The notes under the pieces: model-generated
Databases searched by the model: none
Seen by the model: the letters and a program-made list of their open reading frames with translations, nothing else
What the model was told of the DNA's origin: nothing
In this document: positions 35,861 to 47,511 of the stretch, piece by piece
How positions within the stretch are numbered: position 1 is the first letter of the stretch
How the letters are laid out: the number at the start of each line of letters is the position of its first letter
From: Vermamoeba vermiformis
Taxonomy: Eukaryota > Tubulinea > Echinamoebida
Assembly: GCA_045837725.1 (NCBI GenBank)
Contig: JBEWZL010000238.1
Span: 434,001-498,000, forward strand
Direction: 5' to 3'
DNA: 64,000 bases
Made by a program: the position numbers and the translations under genes

Positions 35861-38800
35861 ATGGCAGCAATGGAGCACGTGCCTAACGATCTTTTGGTTG
35901 AGATCTTGAAATCGTTCGGTCTCAACTACGTTGATCGCTGGAACTGTTTGTTGGTAAGCTTTCGTGATCTCAATAAAAATTATAAAAATATATTAAGAAT
36001 TTAAGTGTAATTGTCGGTTAAGCGTTTAGTGCCTTCTAAATTAATTTTTGATTGTGGATCGTTTCATTTGTGGTTAAAATTACCTTAAAATGTAATTTGT
36101 ACAGCATGACCGTCCTAGCAAGTAATATGACGCTTCGGCAAATTTAACAAACTTAATCGTTCATATTAACGTTTTACTAACGATTTTACTCAGACGTCCA
36201 AGCAATTCAAACAAGCCGTTCTCACGCCTCGCTTGTGGACTCACGTCACTATTCAAACATCGCCTATCTTCTACTTGCGCGATGAAGAAGAGCAAAGAAA
36301 GGATCCGAAGCCAAAAGAGCTCTCGATCCATGCCGCTGCTTTGATGCAATTCCTCCACAAGAACTTCCCTCGTGATGTTGTGGAGTTGGATCTATCGGGT
36401 GGATTTTTTGAAAGTGAGGTAATGCTACTTAATAATATCAGAATTCTGCCCAAGTTAATGTGCCTAAAACGCATCCGAGCCAGATTTAACCTTTGGGTTG
36501 GTAAAGGGACTAATAGCGATTTTCTATAGAACTCTTACAACAAGCGCAAATATGACAACTACCAAGGTCGTCATTCCACCAACATGTATTTGTGGGAAAT
36601 GATCTACGGATTCCCGAACTTGACGAAACTTAGTTTGAAAAATGTTATCTGTCGCGATTACAGCTCTGGAGGTATGATTATAATGCTTCTATTTATATTT
36701 TGCGCAGTAGGCAACAAGTGCTTATTTTTTTTACCAGATTTGGCTACTTTGCCTTTGTACGCTGGTCAGCAGTCGAGCATCACGCATCTTAACTTGACCA
36801 ATCAAGAGTTATTCAACATCAACAACAAGTCACTCGAAATGATTCTGGCAGCGTGTCCCAAGCTCGAACAACTCCAAATGAAATCCGATGATGACCTGAC
36901 AACTGACGCCACGGAACTGTTCGCACAGCACACTCCAAACATCAAAGAGCTGTTGTGCATCAAGGGACCGTTCTCAGCGTCACAGTTGTCAATGTTGTGT
37001 CCGAAACTCGAAGTGTTGATCCGTAAGTAGCCCGCAGCAACATGACACTTCACACCATTGATTGAAATTGCGTGCATTACGTTGTATTTTAATCGAGTGC
37101 GAAGGCCTTGTACTAACAACTGTGCATAGTTACTAAGGCCAAACGGTTCGCATGGGAAGCTGACGAAGAGCCCACCGAGCCTCCAACTCTCAGACCTGAA
37201 ATTACGTTCTTCAACAGCGAGTGGTAAGTCTAAGTACTTCTTTATTGATTGATGATCTCTAATACCTTGCTCTTGCAGTAAAAACTTGTGGTCCGATACC
37301 AAATTCTCCAAGACCGAAGCCAAGAAATTGGAAAAAGCCTTCCAAAACACATCGTGGAGCGATTACTACGGTACCCCGTTCATCGCTAAAATGCTCGAAG
37401 TCAAAGAGGACACTGACGACCGAGTTGAGAGCTTGTTGAATTTGTTCAAGAAGATGGGCATGGACATCGATGAGCAGTAAGCAGACCAGCAAAGCTTCGT
37501 ATTTTCGGTAACTTATTTTCACCACGAACAGAGTGAAATCAAAGGACGAAGTTCGGTTCAATCCTTTCAAGCTTCAGTTCCCATACGACGCTTCATTCGA
37601 CAAAGAACCGTATGGTGAAGTAACATACAGTCCCTTGTACTTCTATCAAACCGATGGGGACTCAGCACTGCATCTTGCAGTGAAACGAGCCAATGCAACT
37701 GATTCAAAACACATTACGCGTCAACTGATGAGTTTGTTGCTCAAGAAAGGTGCCAACGTCAACCTCAGAAACAAGTAAGCGATTAAAATTTCATCGGTGT
37801 ATGAACGCTAACGCATTGTTGTGTTGAAGGGAGGGCAAGACACCGATCTGCTACTCACTCAACTCGAAGGTGCTCAAGACACTTGTCGATGCCGGTGCAG
37901 ATGCCAAAGTGATCGACAACAACGGATGGAATGTGTTGATGAATGTCATTGCCAACCCTTCTCGATACAAGCGTGACTTTGGTACGACAATTGTGATGCC
38001 AATAATCAATTCTAAACCGCTAATGCTTTGTTAGACGACGATGCGATGATGAAGATGGTCAATTTGTTGACTGAAAAGGCACTCGACATCAACTATGAAG
38101 CACCCGATGGCATGAATGCACTCAACGTAAGTACTCTTGAGAACACTCGAACATATCAAGCGTTGACACGTGTCACTTTGACAGGTTGCATTGTTGTGTG
38201 GTCAACTCGAAGTTGCAAAGAAGATCCAAAAGATGATGAAAAAGCCCGAGCCCAGCACTCACAAGTAAGTTCAATCTGATTGTGAACGCGACCACATGTA
38301 CTAATAGAGTTGACACAAAGGGGTCCTCGATTGAGCACTCTTTCATGCTTGTGTCTGTCTCGTGTTCGAGAAGTTGATGTTGAGACCCAAAAGGAGCTGG
38401 TACGGTGTCGAGATTTAGTTTTAAAATTAGCTAATCGTGCCCAGATTGGCGAGCTGTTAGACGCAGGCTATGATGTGTTGTCTCAAGATGACAAAGGTCA
38501 CAATGCACTTCACATCACGTGCTTGTATCGACGATTTGATCTTGCCAAAGAACTCATCACGTGAGTAGTGTCCCTTTGTGAAGTCAAAATCTAATATGAC
38601 TCTAATCTGTTCCCAATATCAGTCGATGCAAACAAGCGGCAGAACTTTTGTCAGCAAAAGACAATGACGGCTACACACCTCTGCACTACGCTATCACTCT
38701 TTATGCAAAGGTACGTGTAAATATATATGTTTTTGTATGACGGTAAAACTTAACGCGTATTCTTCAGAGTGCCCCTGAATGGTCGGATTGCAAGGCGCTC

Positions 38801-41378
38801 GAAGAAATTGCTGAAAAGCTTCGCAAGCAATACAACTACTTTGAGTCCTACGATATCACCGTCACTCTTAGCGATTTGATCAATGCTGCTGCAGTGGTCG
38901 AGAACACTCAAGGATGCATCTTTGACGTGGTGTCGAAGAACGGTGAGACTCCGTTGCACTCACTCTGTCGCTCGTATCAGAACGACAAAGCACCTGTTGT
39001 GAAACAGCTTCTTCTCAACTCAGCCAATCCTGACATTCCGGTAATACTCGATCTCGTTGACAACCACACACCTGTCTAACATTTGTTCAGGACATCTACG
39101 GTCAAACACCGTTGTTGATCTCTTGCTTCAACCTTGATGTCAAAGTGGTGAAGAAGTTGTTGAAACAAAAAGTCAATGTCAACGCAGCTGACATGCACGG
39201 CGTGACACCAGTGCTTGCAGCGTGTCACGGATTCAACAAAGAACTCGATGACGCGAATTCTCATCAAGTCAACTCTTATCGTCTTAAACCTGACGAGGAG
39301 CGACAGATTCAAAAGGCTAAAGCGGATGTAGCGACTGCTTTTCGTCAAATCATTGCCTTGTTGGTGGAACACAATGCTGACTTCACTGTCAAGGATAAGG
39401 TAAGTCTCTTGCATTTGAGACAGCAAATTTGATGCTAACAATTGATTAGCTTACGTGGCGAACACCTTTGCACATTATTGCGGGAACAATTGTCGACTGT
39501 TCGGATCTGATCGAACGATTCGTGAAAGACCTCAAATCTGATGTCAATGCTCGGTACGTAATTGACAGGTCTGACCTGAATCCTGTCTAACATAACAATA
39601 GTGACATCCGCAACGATGCTCCTATCCACTTGGCTGTTCGCAAGTATTGTCCCAAGCACATTCGCAAATTGCTCGAGTTGGGTGCTGACATCAATGCCAT
39701 TGGCTGGAATAACCTCACACGTAAGTGACTTGGCTAGAAATTACACTAAGCACTGTTCTCATGCATCTGTTAGCCTTGCATGCGTTGTTCAAATTGAACG
39801 AGTACTCGTCGTTCAAAGGCAACGGTGAGCCCATGCGAGGAGGCTACAAGATCTTGGGCCATAGTATCGTGCATTATCACTCGTGGATTTGGAACAGCGT
39901 TGAGCTAGGGCTGCCTGTGAGCGTCAGAAACAGATTCGCTGTGCGAGTGGACACTGAAGAGAAAGAACTTGCCGATGAAATGCTCGTGGCCTTGTTCGAA
40001 CACGCGGACAAGATCGATTTTGGCATTAAAGACAACGAAGGTGCCTTGGCGCTGCATACGGTGAGTACTTCAGAAACAACCACCGGCGTGGCAATGAATG
40101 ATTTTTTGCTAACAAATTTTCTTCGGTTTTAGATGGCCGACAACTGGCGTGAAGAAGACAACCAATCAGCGATCATCGTCAACTCGGAGGTCGTGAAAAA
40201 GCTTCTCACGCCCGTACAACGCAAACTCCCCGTGCCAAATCTGTTCTTGAAGTACGCGACGAAAGAGCACTTGGCCTCAAGAGGATCTTGGTACCAAACT
40301 GCCGTGGAAAATCTCGTTCGCGTTTTCCAAGTCTATCAAGCCCCGTTCGAAGTGCCAAAAGAAGCAGCAATTCAGTTCATGAAAGACATCATTGCCAAGG
40401 GATTTGACTTTGGTTACAAGGACTCGATCATTCGTCACTTCACTTCCAACTCGCGTGATGTTTGGCCTGAGGTGCTTGAATTGATCTTCGAGAACACTCC
40501 TCGTAAGTCTTGTATCAAATATACAATTTCTTTTGTCTGTAAAAAAATGAATTTTGATGTTTATTAATGTTACTTACAGGTAAATTCTACGAATCCGCAT
40601 TCTCGAACGTGACGCCGGATAGTGAAACAACAGTGATGCACAACAGTCTCGGTTGCAAAACCGATAATCGTAGCGCAAACTCTGTGAAGCAGGCTGCCGT
40701 TATGTTGATGAAATATGTGCCGCACTTATTGAATGCTTACGACGGTAACGGCCGAACTACGCTCATTGAAGCTATCGAACGCAACACCATTAACTCATCC
40801 GAGGAGAAAATTACCAAGGTGTCAGTTACCGTTGAGGTCTTGCTCTCTCAGCCTGGTAAGTCTTATTGAACAATAGTATATTGTAGCAGTTTTTTTTGAC
40901 TTTTGTTTGCAGGCATTGAGGTGAACAAGAAGCACCGGGACAACGGCAAAACGGCTTTGCATTATGCTGCTTGTAACTCCCCGCTGACAAGCATGATCGG
41001 CTTGTTCTACAACAACCATTTCTACTACAACAATATCGGTGTAGATCTCACCATGTTGGCTCTAGTCGATGGTACGCATCCAACTCAAAAATTTTTCCTA
41101 AACTTGGCTAAAACTATTGTTTTATAGCTGGTGCCGATATGACGATCAAAGACAACGACGGAAGAACTCCTCTCGACATTTTACCTGCATTAGAGTACGT
41201 CGTCAAGGAACGCAGAAAGATGTTGTTGCGCGAAGAGAAGGTGTCGCTGATTGACAAGCCAGTGGTCATGGTCGATACGAGCGGTCAACAGAACAATGCA
41301 CTCATCTCGGCGTTCAATATCGATAAGTTGCATACTTACCAAGGGGATGATAATGATATGGGCGGTCTTTTCGATTAA
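35861..41378 (+). CDS. Large F-box + leucine-rich + ankyrin-repeat protein
   Basis: About 1,400-1,500 residues over roughly 20 short-intron exons. The start at 35861 lies in GCCATGG context and gives MAAMEHVPNDLLVEILKSFG, an F-box, completed by TSKQFKQAVLTPRLWTHV. Next comes a short LRR region (VVELDLSGGFF, LTKLSLKNV, ITHLNLTNQEL, LEQLQMKSD). From about 37600 there are many ankyrin repeats: DGDSALHLAVKRA, KGANVNLRNKEGKTPICYS, DDKGHNALHITC, DNDGYTPLHYAI, NGETPLHSLC, YGQTPLLISC, RNDAPIHLAVRKY, NGKTALHYAAC, ending GADMTIKDNDGRTPLDIL. The C-terminus is acidic (GDDNDMGGLFD). It is likely an SCF adaptor with a long ankyrin substrate platform. An intron near 38164 holds one of the CACGTG palindromes. 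Confidence 0.75.
38164..38175. repeat. Palindrome TGACACGTGTCA in ankyrin gene intron
   Basis: A perfect 12-base palindrome just before the acceptor of a short intron, followed by CTTTGACAG, a partial second copy. Core identical to the other four copies. Confidence 0.8.
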
Positions 41379-41471
41379 ACCTCCTAATCATCGTAATAAA
41401 AGTAATTTTTTATCTATTTATTCACTAGCTAAAACTTAAAACAGCAATTCAACCTTTAATTTTAAATAGAC

Positions 41472-44400
41472 CTATGCACCAATATAATCCACGATCCAAC
41501 AACACGGTCTTTCGCTGCACTTTGATGTTGACGAATGAGCTAGTCCGATGTAACACAAAACATCGCAGTTGACCTCCGGAAGCACGTGCCAGTACATGGC
41601 AATGGGTACAATGAGGGCAAGGCCTATCTGATTGCTTAGTTTAAAAGTCACCGCTCTAGCTGACACGTCTAATTTGCCAATCAGCAGCGTCGCTCCTTCA
41701 GTCAGGTGCATTAATTGGTCCGTCGTGATCTTGTAAGAATCATAACGACTGGTGTCAACATCCCAGTACTGTCGATTGTGAATTGCAATCCAACCTTGCG
41801 TAGACCACAACCATCTTGCGACTTGTTGGGTCAGACAATGCACTGCGATGAGGTTTTCAGCTGTTTGAAACCGAGAAAACAACAGATCTTTTGCAACGTC
41901 ACTGAACACGAGCTCATTCAGATGTTTAGCTTCTTGGAAGTGACTTGGGTAAATAATCGAGAGCGAATATGACAAGTTTGGCAACAATGCTTCTCCTGTG
42001 TGGTGCAAAAAAGTATCGTCAAAGCCTTCGGGTTTGTCCACGATCACTTGGAGTTGAAGGAGAGCAATCTGCAAATCTGTCTTGCCAACGTTTCTCTCGG
42101 GCCTTAGTTTTTGAATGAGAGCCAACTGGTTTGATAAATTATGACAGCATCTTGGATCGTCCAACGACAGCACGTAAAACCATTTCACGGTCTCGATCCA
42201 TCTTGGCAACTCAAATTCTAACTCCATTATGTTGCAATTCACTTCGATAAGGTTTTGCATAACTCCGCAGCAGGTTGGTTGTAGCTGTAAACTATTGGCG
42301 AAAAACGTTGCTGCACCGTGCCAATTGTTTTGCATTTTTTTGACGAAACCCATTTGAGCAACAGCCGCAGAATTACAAGATACACTGGCATTTGACACGA
42401 TTGACTCAGCCTTGATCATTGCTTCAAATGCATACTGTTCAGCCATTTGCAGTGGAGTAGTAGTGTCAAGCGTTTTCCACTCGTCTTCAGTTATCTTGTC
42501 ATTCCGTAGTGCCATGCGACTGACAAGAATAAGTAGATGGCACATTATTTCTGGTTCAACTTTCAAAGTGTTTGTGAGGCTCAAGGCGAGCTTTAGAGTT
42601 TGAAACTGATTGTGCGACCAAAGTTGAGCAATGAAAGGAGAAAACTCCGAATGATATCGCTCGAACAGTAATTTCTGGAGAGAATTCTCTGGCAGTGTGC
42701 TGAAATATTTGGCCATTGACTCGAGGTTGAGTTCTCTTATTAACTTGTCAAAGACCAGCTTGGCGACATAAGAGTGGCAAAATCTGACGGTTCTCTTGGC
42801 ATTGTCGACACTAACAAGAATCGATCGCTGTTCTTGCAAAATTTTCATGCTCACTGGCCATTTTTCGCGGTTCTTAAACCAATCCAAGCTGACATTCACA
42901 TTCGTGTAGAGCTGAACCATAGCAATCCAGAGCCAGTGTTCTTTATCCAGTAAACACTTGGCCAAACAATTCCCAACGTAAGTCTCGGCAGAGAGATCGG
43001 AGCCAAGAAAAGCGCAGACTGAGAAATCGAAAGGCGAAGCATCGTCAAGTTCCGCTGGACTCGCTGTCCTTATCCCTGTTTTGTGTCTTTCGTGAAACGC
43101 ATTTGCATTTCTCTTGTAGAAGTTTGCAACGTCAGATGGGTTATCGATTGATTTGGGCAACGGAATCTCCGTGCCGTATATCTGCCCAGAAAGAGGTCTT
43201 GTTGATTGCAATCTCTCAACGTTCCAATCAAGTGAGTGACAGCTGATGAACACTACAGTGGTTGTAGCCAACCCTTGGAGCGAGATATTCGGGATTGAAT
43301 TGTCGCGCAAAAATATGATGACTGGAGACGAAAGCGAGAGGCTCAGTTGTTGCCCGGCGCGATAGATCTTGATGAAAAGTTCTGAAGTCAATTGAATTCC
43401 ACTCTTCAACGCAAGTACTGGATGTTTCTTTGCAAGCTCGAGACACAATCTCACTGCCGCTGAACTTCCTCCTTCTCCGTGCTTGTGCACTATTTTGAGT
43501 AGGTAACATCGCTCACGAGAGCTTGCGTCAAGCCATCGCTGAATACTCTGCAGTGCTTCTTGGTGAAATTTCTGGTTCATGAGAAGCATTCGCGAGCAAT
43601 CTCGCCATGACCAATCACCGCCGCGCAAGTAATTCATCTCTGGGTCCTCATCGTCCACAATGGTTCCATTAACGCACGTGACAGGTGTAGCTGGTCTGCT
43701 TTCTTGTAAATATTGTGCAACGACATCGTAGTATTGCACTACAGTCCGCTCTTGTTCGTCAGACAAAGTCCTCAGTTTGCCATCTACATTCACGCGACAA
43801 TAATCTGGCCGAGGTAGTATCATTCCCAAATAAGGCAAGTATTCTAAAAACTCCCTTGCCGTGCACTTTATCCAAGTTGAGCGATCATCATCAGTCTGTT
43901 CAACGTCGGAGAGAACTACGCAGTTGAAGGCGGGTAGTTGATACTTCAGTTCAAAGAAAGGAAGGAGAAGTGTTTTTGTGACCACATCACTCCACAAACC
44001 GCTGCCAAAAGCTGTGACAACCAGCGTGACATTTCGGCGCTTTTTGATCTCGTCTATGAAGTTGTACAATGTGCGCGCATATAATTTTGACCAGTTTTGC
44101 TGCATTTTGCCGATAGTAAGTCCTTCGAGAGCTGCTGGGCTGGGCACATTCGCAGAAATCCATTTGAAATCTATGTCTGTGATCGGTTTCCCTTCTTCTA
44201 ATCGGCAGTACGTGAATTGAGGAAATTTCTGGTTTAATATATCAGGGCCATCAAGATAAGGTCCTTCCGCTCGTATTTTCATGTCTTGGTATGTGCGAGG
44301 AGCAGATTCGTTCCACAAGTCCTCCGCAAAGTCGAGCACGCAATTCGGTCGTAATTTGTAGCCTGATGGGAATAGTTGAGGAGTATCTTCGGGCCACGGA

Positions 44401-44558
44401 CATCGCACCCAAATGACAAATGAGGAGCGGTCTTGCATCTGCTCTAACAAAGGCGCGTAAACCTGTTCGAGCTTGGCCTTGAATGTCTGCACATCATCGA
44501 AGCATCTGACTGCCGGAGTTTCATCTATAAGACTGGTGTTCATTTGGTTGCGTATCAT
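41472..44558 (-). CDS. SAMD9-like STAND NTPase, intronless
   Basis: A single 1,028-codon frame in a region where neighbours have many introns. The key motif is HKHGEGGSSAAVRLCLEL (near 43452-43500), equivalent to the GxGG(T/S)(T/S) P-loop of animal SAMD9/SAMD9L, which like this one lacks the usual Walker lysine. It is followed by a sensor strand TTTVVFISCHS and the conserved block PFDFSVCAFLGSDLSAETYV. Upstream (residues about 80-250) is a region matching the SIR2-like part in position (RNVTLVVTAFGSGLWSDVV). Downstream come helical TPR-like repeats and a C-terminal beta-rich region, possibly the OB fold (ATLLIGKLDVSARAVTF). Vertebrate SAMD9 proteins are antiviral translation inhibitors; related STAND proteins act in immunity and cell death. 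No SAM domain is seen. The family assignment rests on motifs recognised by eye. Confidence 0.6.
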   Translation of the reverse strand: MIRNQMNTSLIDETPAVRCFDDVQTFKAKLEQVYAPLLEQMQDRSSFVIWVRCPWPEDTPQLFPSGYKLRPNCVLDFAEDLWNESAPRTYQDMKIRAEGPYLDGPDILNQKFPQFTYCRLEEGKPITDIDFKWISANVPSPAALEGLTIGKMQQNWSKLYARTLYNFIDEIKKRRNVTLVVTAFGSGLWSDVVTKTLLLPFFELKYQLPAFNCVVLSDVEQTDDDRSTWIKCTAREFLEYLPYLGMILPRPDYCRVNVDGKLRTLSDEQERTVVQYYDVVAQYLQESRPATPVTCVNGTIVDDEDPEMNYLRGGDWSWRDCSRMLLMNQKFHQEALQSIQRWLDASSRERCYLLKIVHKHGEGGSSAAVRLCLELAKKHPVLALKSGIQLTSELFIKIYRAGQQLSLSLSSPVIIFLRDNSIPNISLQGLATTTVVFISCHSLDWNVERLQSTRPLSGQIYGTEIPLPKSIDNPSDVANFYKRNANAFHERHKTGIRTASPAELDDASPFDFSVCAFLGSDLSAETYVGNCLAKCLLDKEHWLWIAMVQLYTNVNVSLDWFKNREKWPVSMKILQEQRSILVSVDNAKRTVRFCHSYVAKLVFDKLIRELNLESMAKYFSTLPENSLQKLLFERYHSEFSPFIAQLWSHNQFQTLKLALSLTNTLKVEPEIMCHLLILVSRMALRNDKITEDEWKTLDTTTPLQMAEQYAFEAMIKAESIVSNASVSCNSAAVAQMGFVKKMQNNWHGAATFFANSLQLQPTCCGVMQNLIEVNCNIMELEFELPRWIETVKWFYVLSLDDPRCCHNLSNQLALIQKLRPERNVGKTDLQIALLQLQVIVDKPEGFDDTFLHHTGEALLPNLSYSLSIIYPSHFQEAKHLNELVFSDVAKDLLFSRFQTAENLIAVHCLTQQVARWLWSTQGWIAIHNRQYWDVDTSRYDSYKITTDQLMHLTEGATLLIGKLDVSARAVTFKLSNQIGLALIVPIAMYWHVLPEVNCDVLCYIGLAHSSTSKCSERPCCWIVDYIGA

Positions 44559-45116
44559 TCAGGTCTGCAAAGAAAAATTAAAATAATTTTGAAATTTTCA
44601 GCATTATTATCGCCTACGTTTCGGAGCCAGGAAAATTTTTATCGTTGTTATTCATTTTTTTTCAACTTCTGGAGTAATATCCTGAAAAGGAGGTTAAGCA
44701 TTCATTTCAAATCCGCGATCGCGGGTTTCTTTTGTTTACCATGAACGCAATAACCTAAGCTTGCGACGAAAAATATTACTATTGATATGGATGTAGAATG
44801 GAAACGGCGAACACGCAAATGAAAGAAATATCGTGTACTTTCTTTGTCACGATTTTCTCTCAGCCGGCTGAAAAAATTAACCACTCGTTAACTCAACTCG
44901 TAATTTTTACCTGTGTAGGACATAGCAATATGCCATGAGCTTAAAATAGCTATATCTTCAATTGACATGTTACTGATGACTGGGAACATCGCATCCAAAA
45001 TTAGACCTCTGTTATTACTTCTGAAGTGAAATGATTCGCTCAATTACTTTTCAATACGATATATAATACCATAGGCTATGGCTTTGTTGCTAGTTACCGG
45101 GAGTGTGTTAAGGAAA
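44559..45116. other. Divergent intergenic region, 558 bases
   Basis: This separates the SAMD9-like gene (-) and the carboxypeptidase gene (+) and should contain both promoters. It is AT-rich; no convincing open frame, RNA gene or repeat is visible. The first Met of the next gene could lie at 45078, in frame with the chosen one. Confidence 0.5.
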
Positions 45117-47353
45117 ATGCAACTGTTGACAGCAGTGATTCTATTTTCCTTGTCCGTTGGCAACAGTGCACCACTAGGGTTTTCGTATCATCGAAGCCAC
45201 CCCAAAACCCAAGGTAAACAATATCACATTTGGCAAATCGCTCGTAATAGATTTTAATGAGGTTGTCCTTGGATTTGATCTACCTGTGCTTAAGGCATCA
45301 AATAACAATCAAATTTATAATTTACTAATTTTTATTAAATTATTTTCTCGCAAATTAATCTTAAATAATTGTTTTAACCCTATTTAGTTATAGATGTGCC
45401 AATTTATCAGACAAAATGGTACTTGCAAACACTCGATCACTTCAATTTCTATACTCAACCAACTACATTTTATCAACGCTACTTAATAAATGGTAAGTGG
45501 AGTAACATCGTTATTAGCACAATCAGTAAATTGATTTTCAACAACAGATCAGTTTTTTCAGCCTGGTGGCCCGATTTTGTTTTTTACTGGCAATGAAGGA
45601 GACATTACGATGCTTTGGAATAACAGTGGATTTTTATTCACGCTGGCTGAGGAGTTTAGTAAGTAACGCGGATGTAAGGAAAACTGAATCTAACTCTTTT
45701 CTTTTGCGTAGATGGCTATATAATATTCGCTGAACATCGTTACTACGGAGAATCATTACCGTTTGGAGAATACTCGTTTACACCACAAAACATCAGCTAC
45801 TTAAGCGCGGAACAAGGGTTGGCCGATTACGCAATGGTAGCGGACTTTAAGTACGAACAATACGCCATTAAATGACATTATATTAATGCTCGATATATAG
45901 ACAATCGATACCGGAATTGACTGGTAGCAAAGTCATTACTTTCGGCGGATCGTACGGTGGAATGTTAGCAGCGTGGTTTAGAATCAAGTACCCGCACCTC
46001 GTAGACGTAAGTTGGATTAGAATAAGTGTTAGTATTTAATTTGATATTTAGGGAGCGCTATCCTCTTCTGCACCTCTCAATCAATTCCCTGGTTTGACAG
46101 ATCCCGGGCTTGCGTTCAAACTAGCCACGAGAGATTTCACCAAGTACCCATAATCATCAATACTTGTCACGCCGTTTGCTTATGTATCCGATTAATTAGT
46201 GTTTCTCCGCAATGCTCTGATAGAATTCGTCGTGCCAATCAACTGCTCGACAAGTTGGTTGTCAATGCGAGTGAGTAACAGCTGTCTCCAATCTAATCTT
46301 AGCAATTTGTAATTTCCTTATTAGGCAACTACGCGTACTTGACTAAGACGTTCTCGTTGTGCTCGCCAATCGAGTCTGCAGCTCAAATTGAAGCCTTCAA
46401 GTACTGGATCATGTTCGGCTTGTTGTGCGTACAAACCACTCGCTCCTTTTATTTGCAATACTAACGAAGCTGCGGCATATGTATAGTACTACAGCTATGA
46501 CGGACTATCCCTATCCCACGAACTTCATTGAACCCTTGCCTGCCTGGCCTGTCAAAGTGTCGTGCCGCGCTGTTCTGGAAGTACGGAAAAATTCATTTAC
46601 CTTTGCAATACGAGTGCTTAAAGACCTTTTAATAGGCCGATTCTGATATGGATGGATTGGTGGCTGCCTTGGGTGGTAAGTAAATGTGATTCTGGTTTGT
46701 ACTTTTCTAACTCGGCGGCAGTCTACTACAACAGCAGCGGTAGCAAACAATGCTTCGACTACACTCACCCATTCAGCATTGGAGTGGGCGCTACTGCCTG
46801 GAACTATCAGGTACGACACTACAACCACTCCTAAGTGACTATCACAAACTGACGTAATGTACAGACCTGCACCGAATTCGTGCTGCCAATCGGATCTAAT
46901 GGAATAGAAGGTATTATATATGAACATATCGGACGAATAGGAATAATAATAACGTTCTATGCAGATATGTTCGGGTCTAATCCTTGGAACGTCGATAAAG
47001 TCGCAGCACAATGTTTGCAGAAATGGGGCACCGTTATAAGGTACCTAAATGCTACGAATTTTCTAATTTGTATAGTCGCTGACAGCTTTAATAGACCTAG
47101 ATGGATCCCACTGTGGTCAGGGGCTGACCAATTGAAAGCTAGTTCGAACATCATCTTTAGTAACGGAGATCTGGATCCGTGGCACGGAAGCGGTGTGAAA
47201 GAGAATATAGGCAGCTCTATATACGCACTGCTGATTAAGGACGCAGCACATCATTTAGACCTTCGTGCGCCTGATCCACGCGATCCTGATACGGTCGTTC
47301 AAGCTCGCATGACCGAAATGAACATCATTCGTGGCTGGCTCAAAGAAAACTAG
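45117..47353 (+). CDS. Lysosomal Pro-X carboxypeptidase-like serine peptidase (family S28)
   Basis: Secreted or lysosomal serine peptidase of family S28, which trims residues after proline. The start at 45117 gives a signal peptide, [18 protein letters not shown]; an in-frame Met at 45078 would add 13 residues. Expected family blocks appear across about a dozen exons: [69 protein letters not shown] with the nucleophile Ser in [30 protein letters not shown], then [14 protein letters not shown] (catalytic Asp) and [15 protein letters not shown] (catalytic His). All triad residues are present, so it should be active. In amoebae such enzymes digest phagocytosed protein. Confidence 0.88.
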
Positions 47354-47511
47354 ATAAATAAACAAGTCGAATGTATGTGCACATTTAATGAATGATGTTC
47401 ATTAGTATTAGTGTTACTTACTTTTTTGTACGCCCTAGAGAAATTCCGTCAAAAAAAATTTGTATTTATCTGTATTCATGTGATAAGAAGAGACCACACC
47501 AACTCACGATC

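Noticed and set aside
43950-44230. A catalytic SIR2 domain at the N-terminus of the SAMD9-like protein
   Set aside because: The region sits where the SIR2-like part of SAMD9 lies, but I see no clear NAD-binding or catalytic His motif, so only position supports it.
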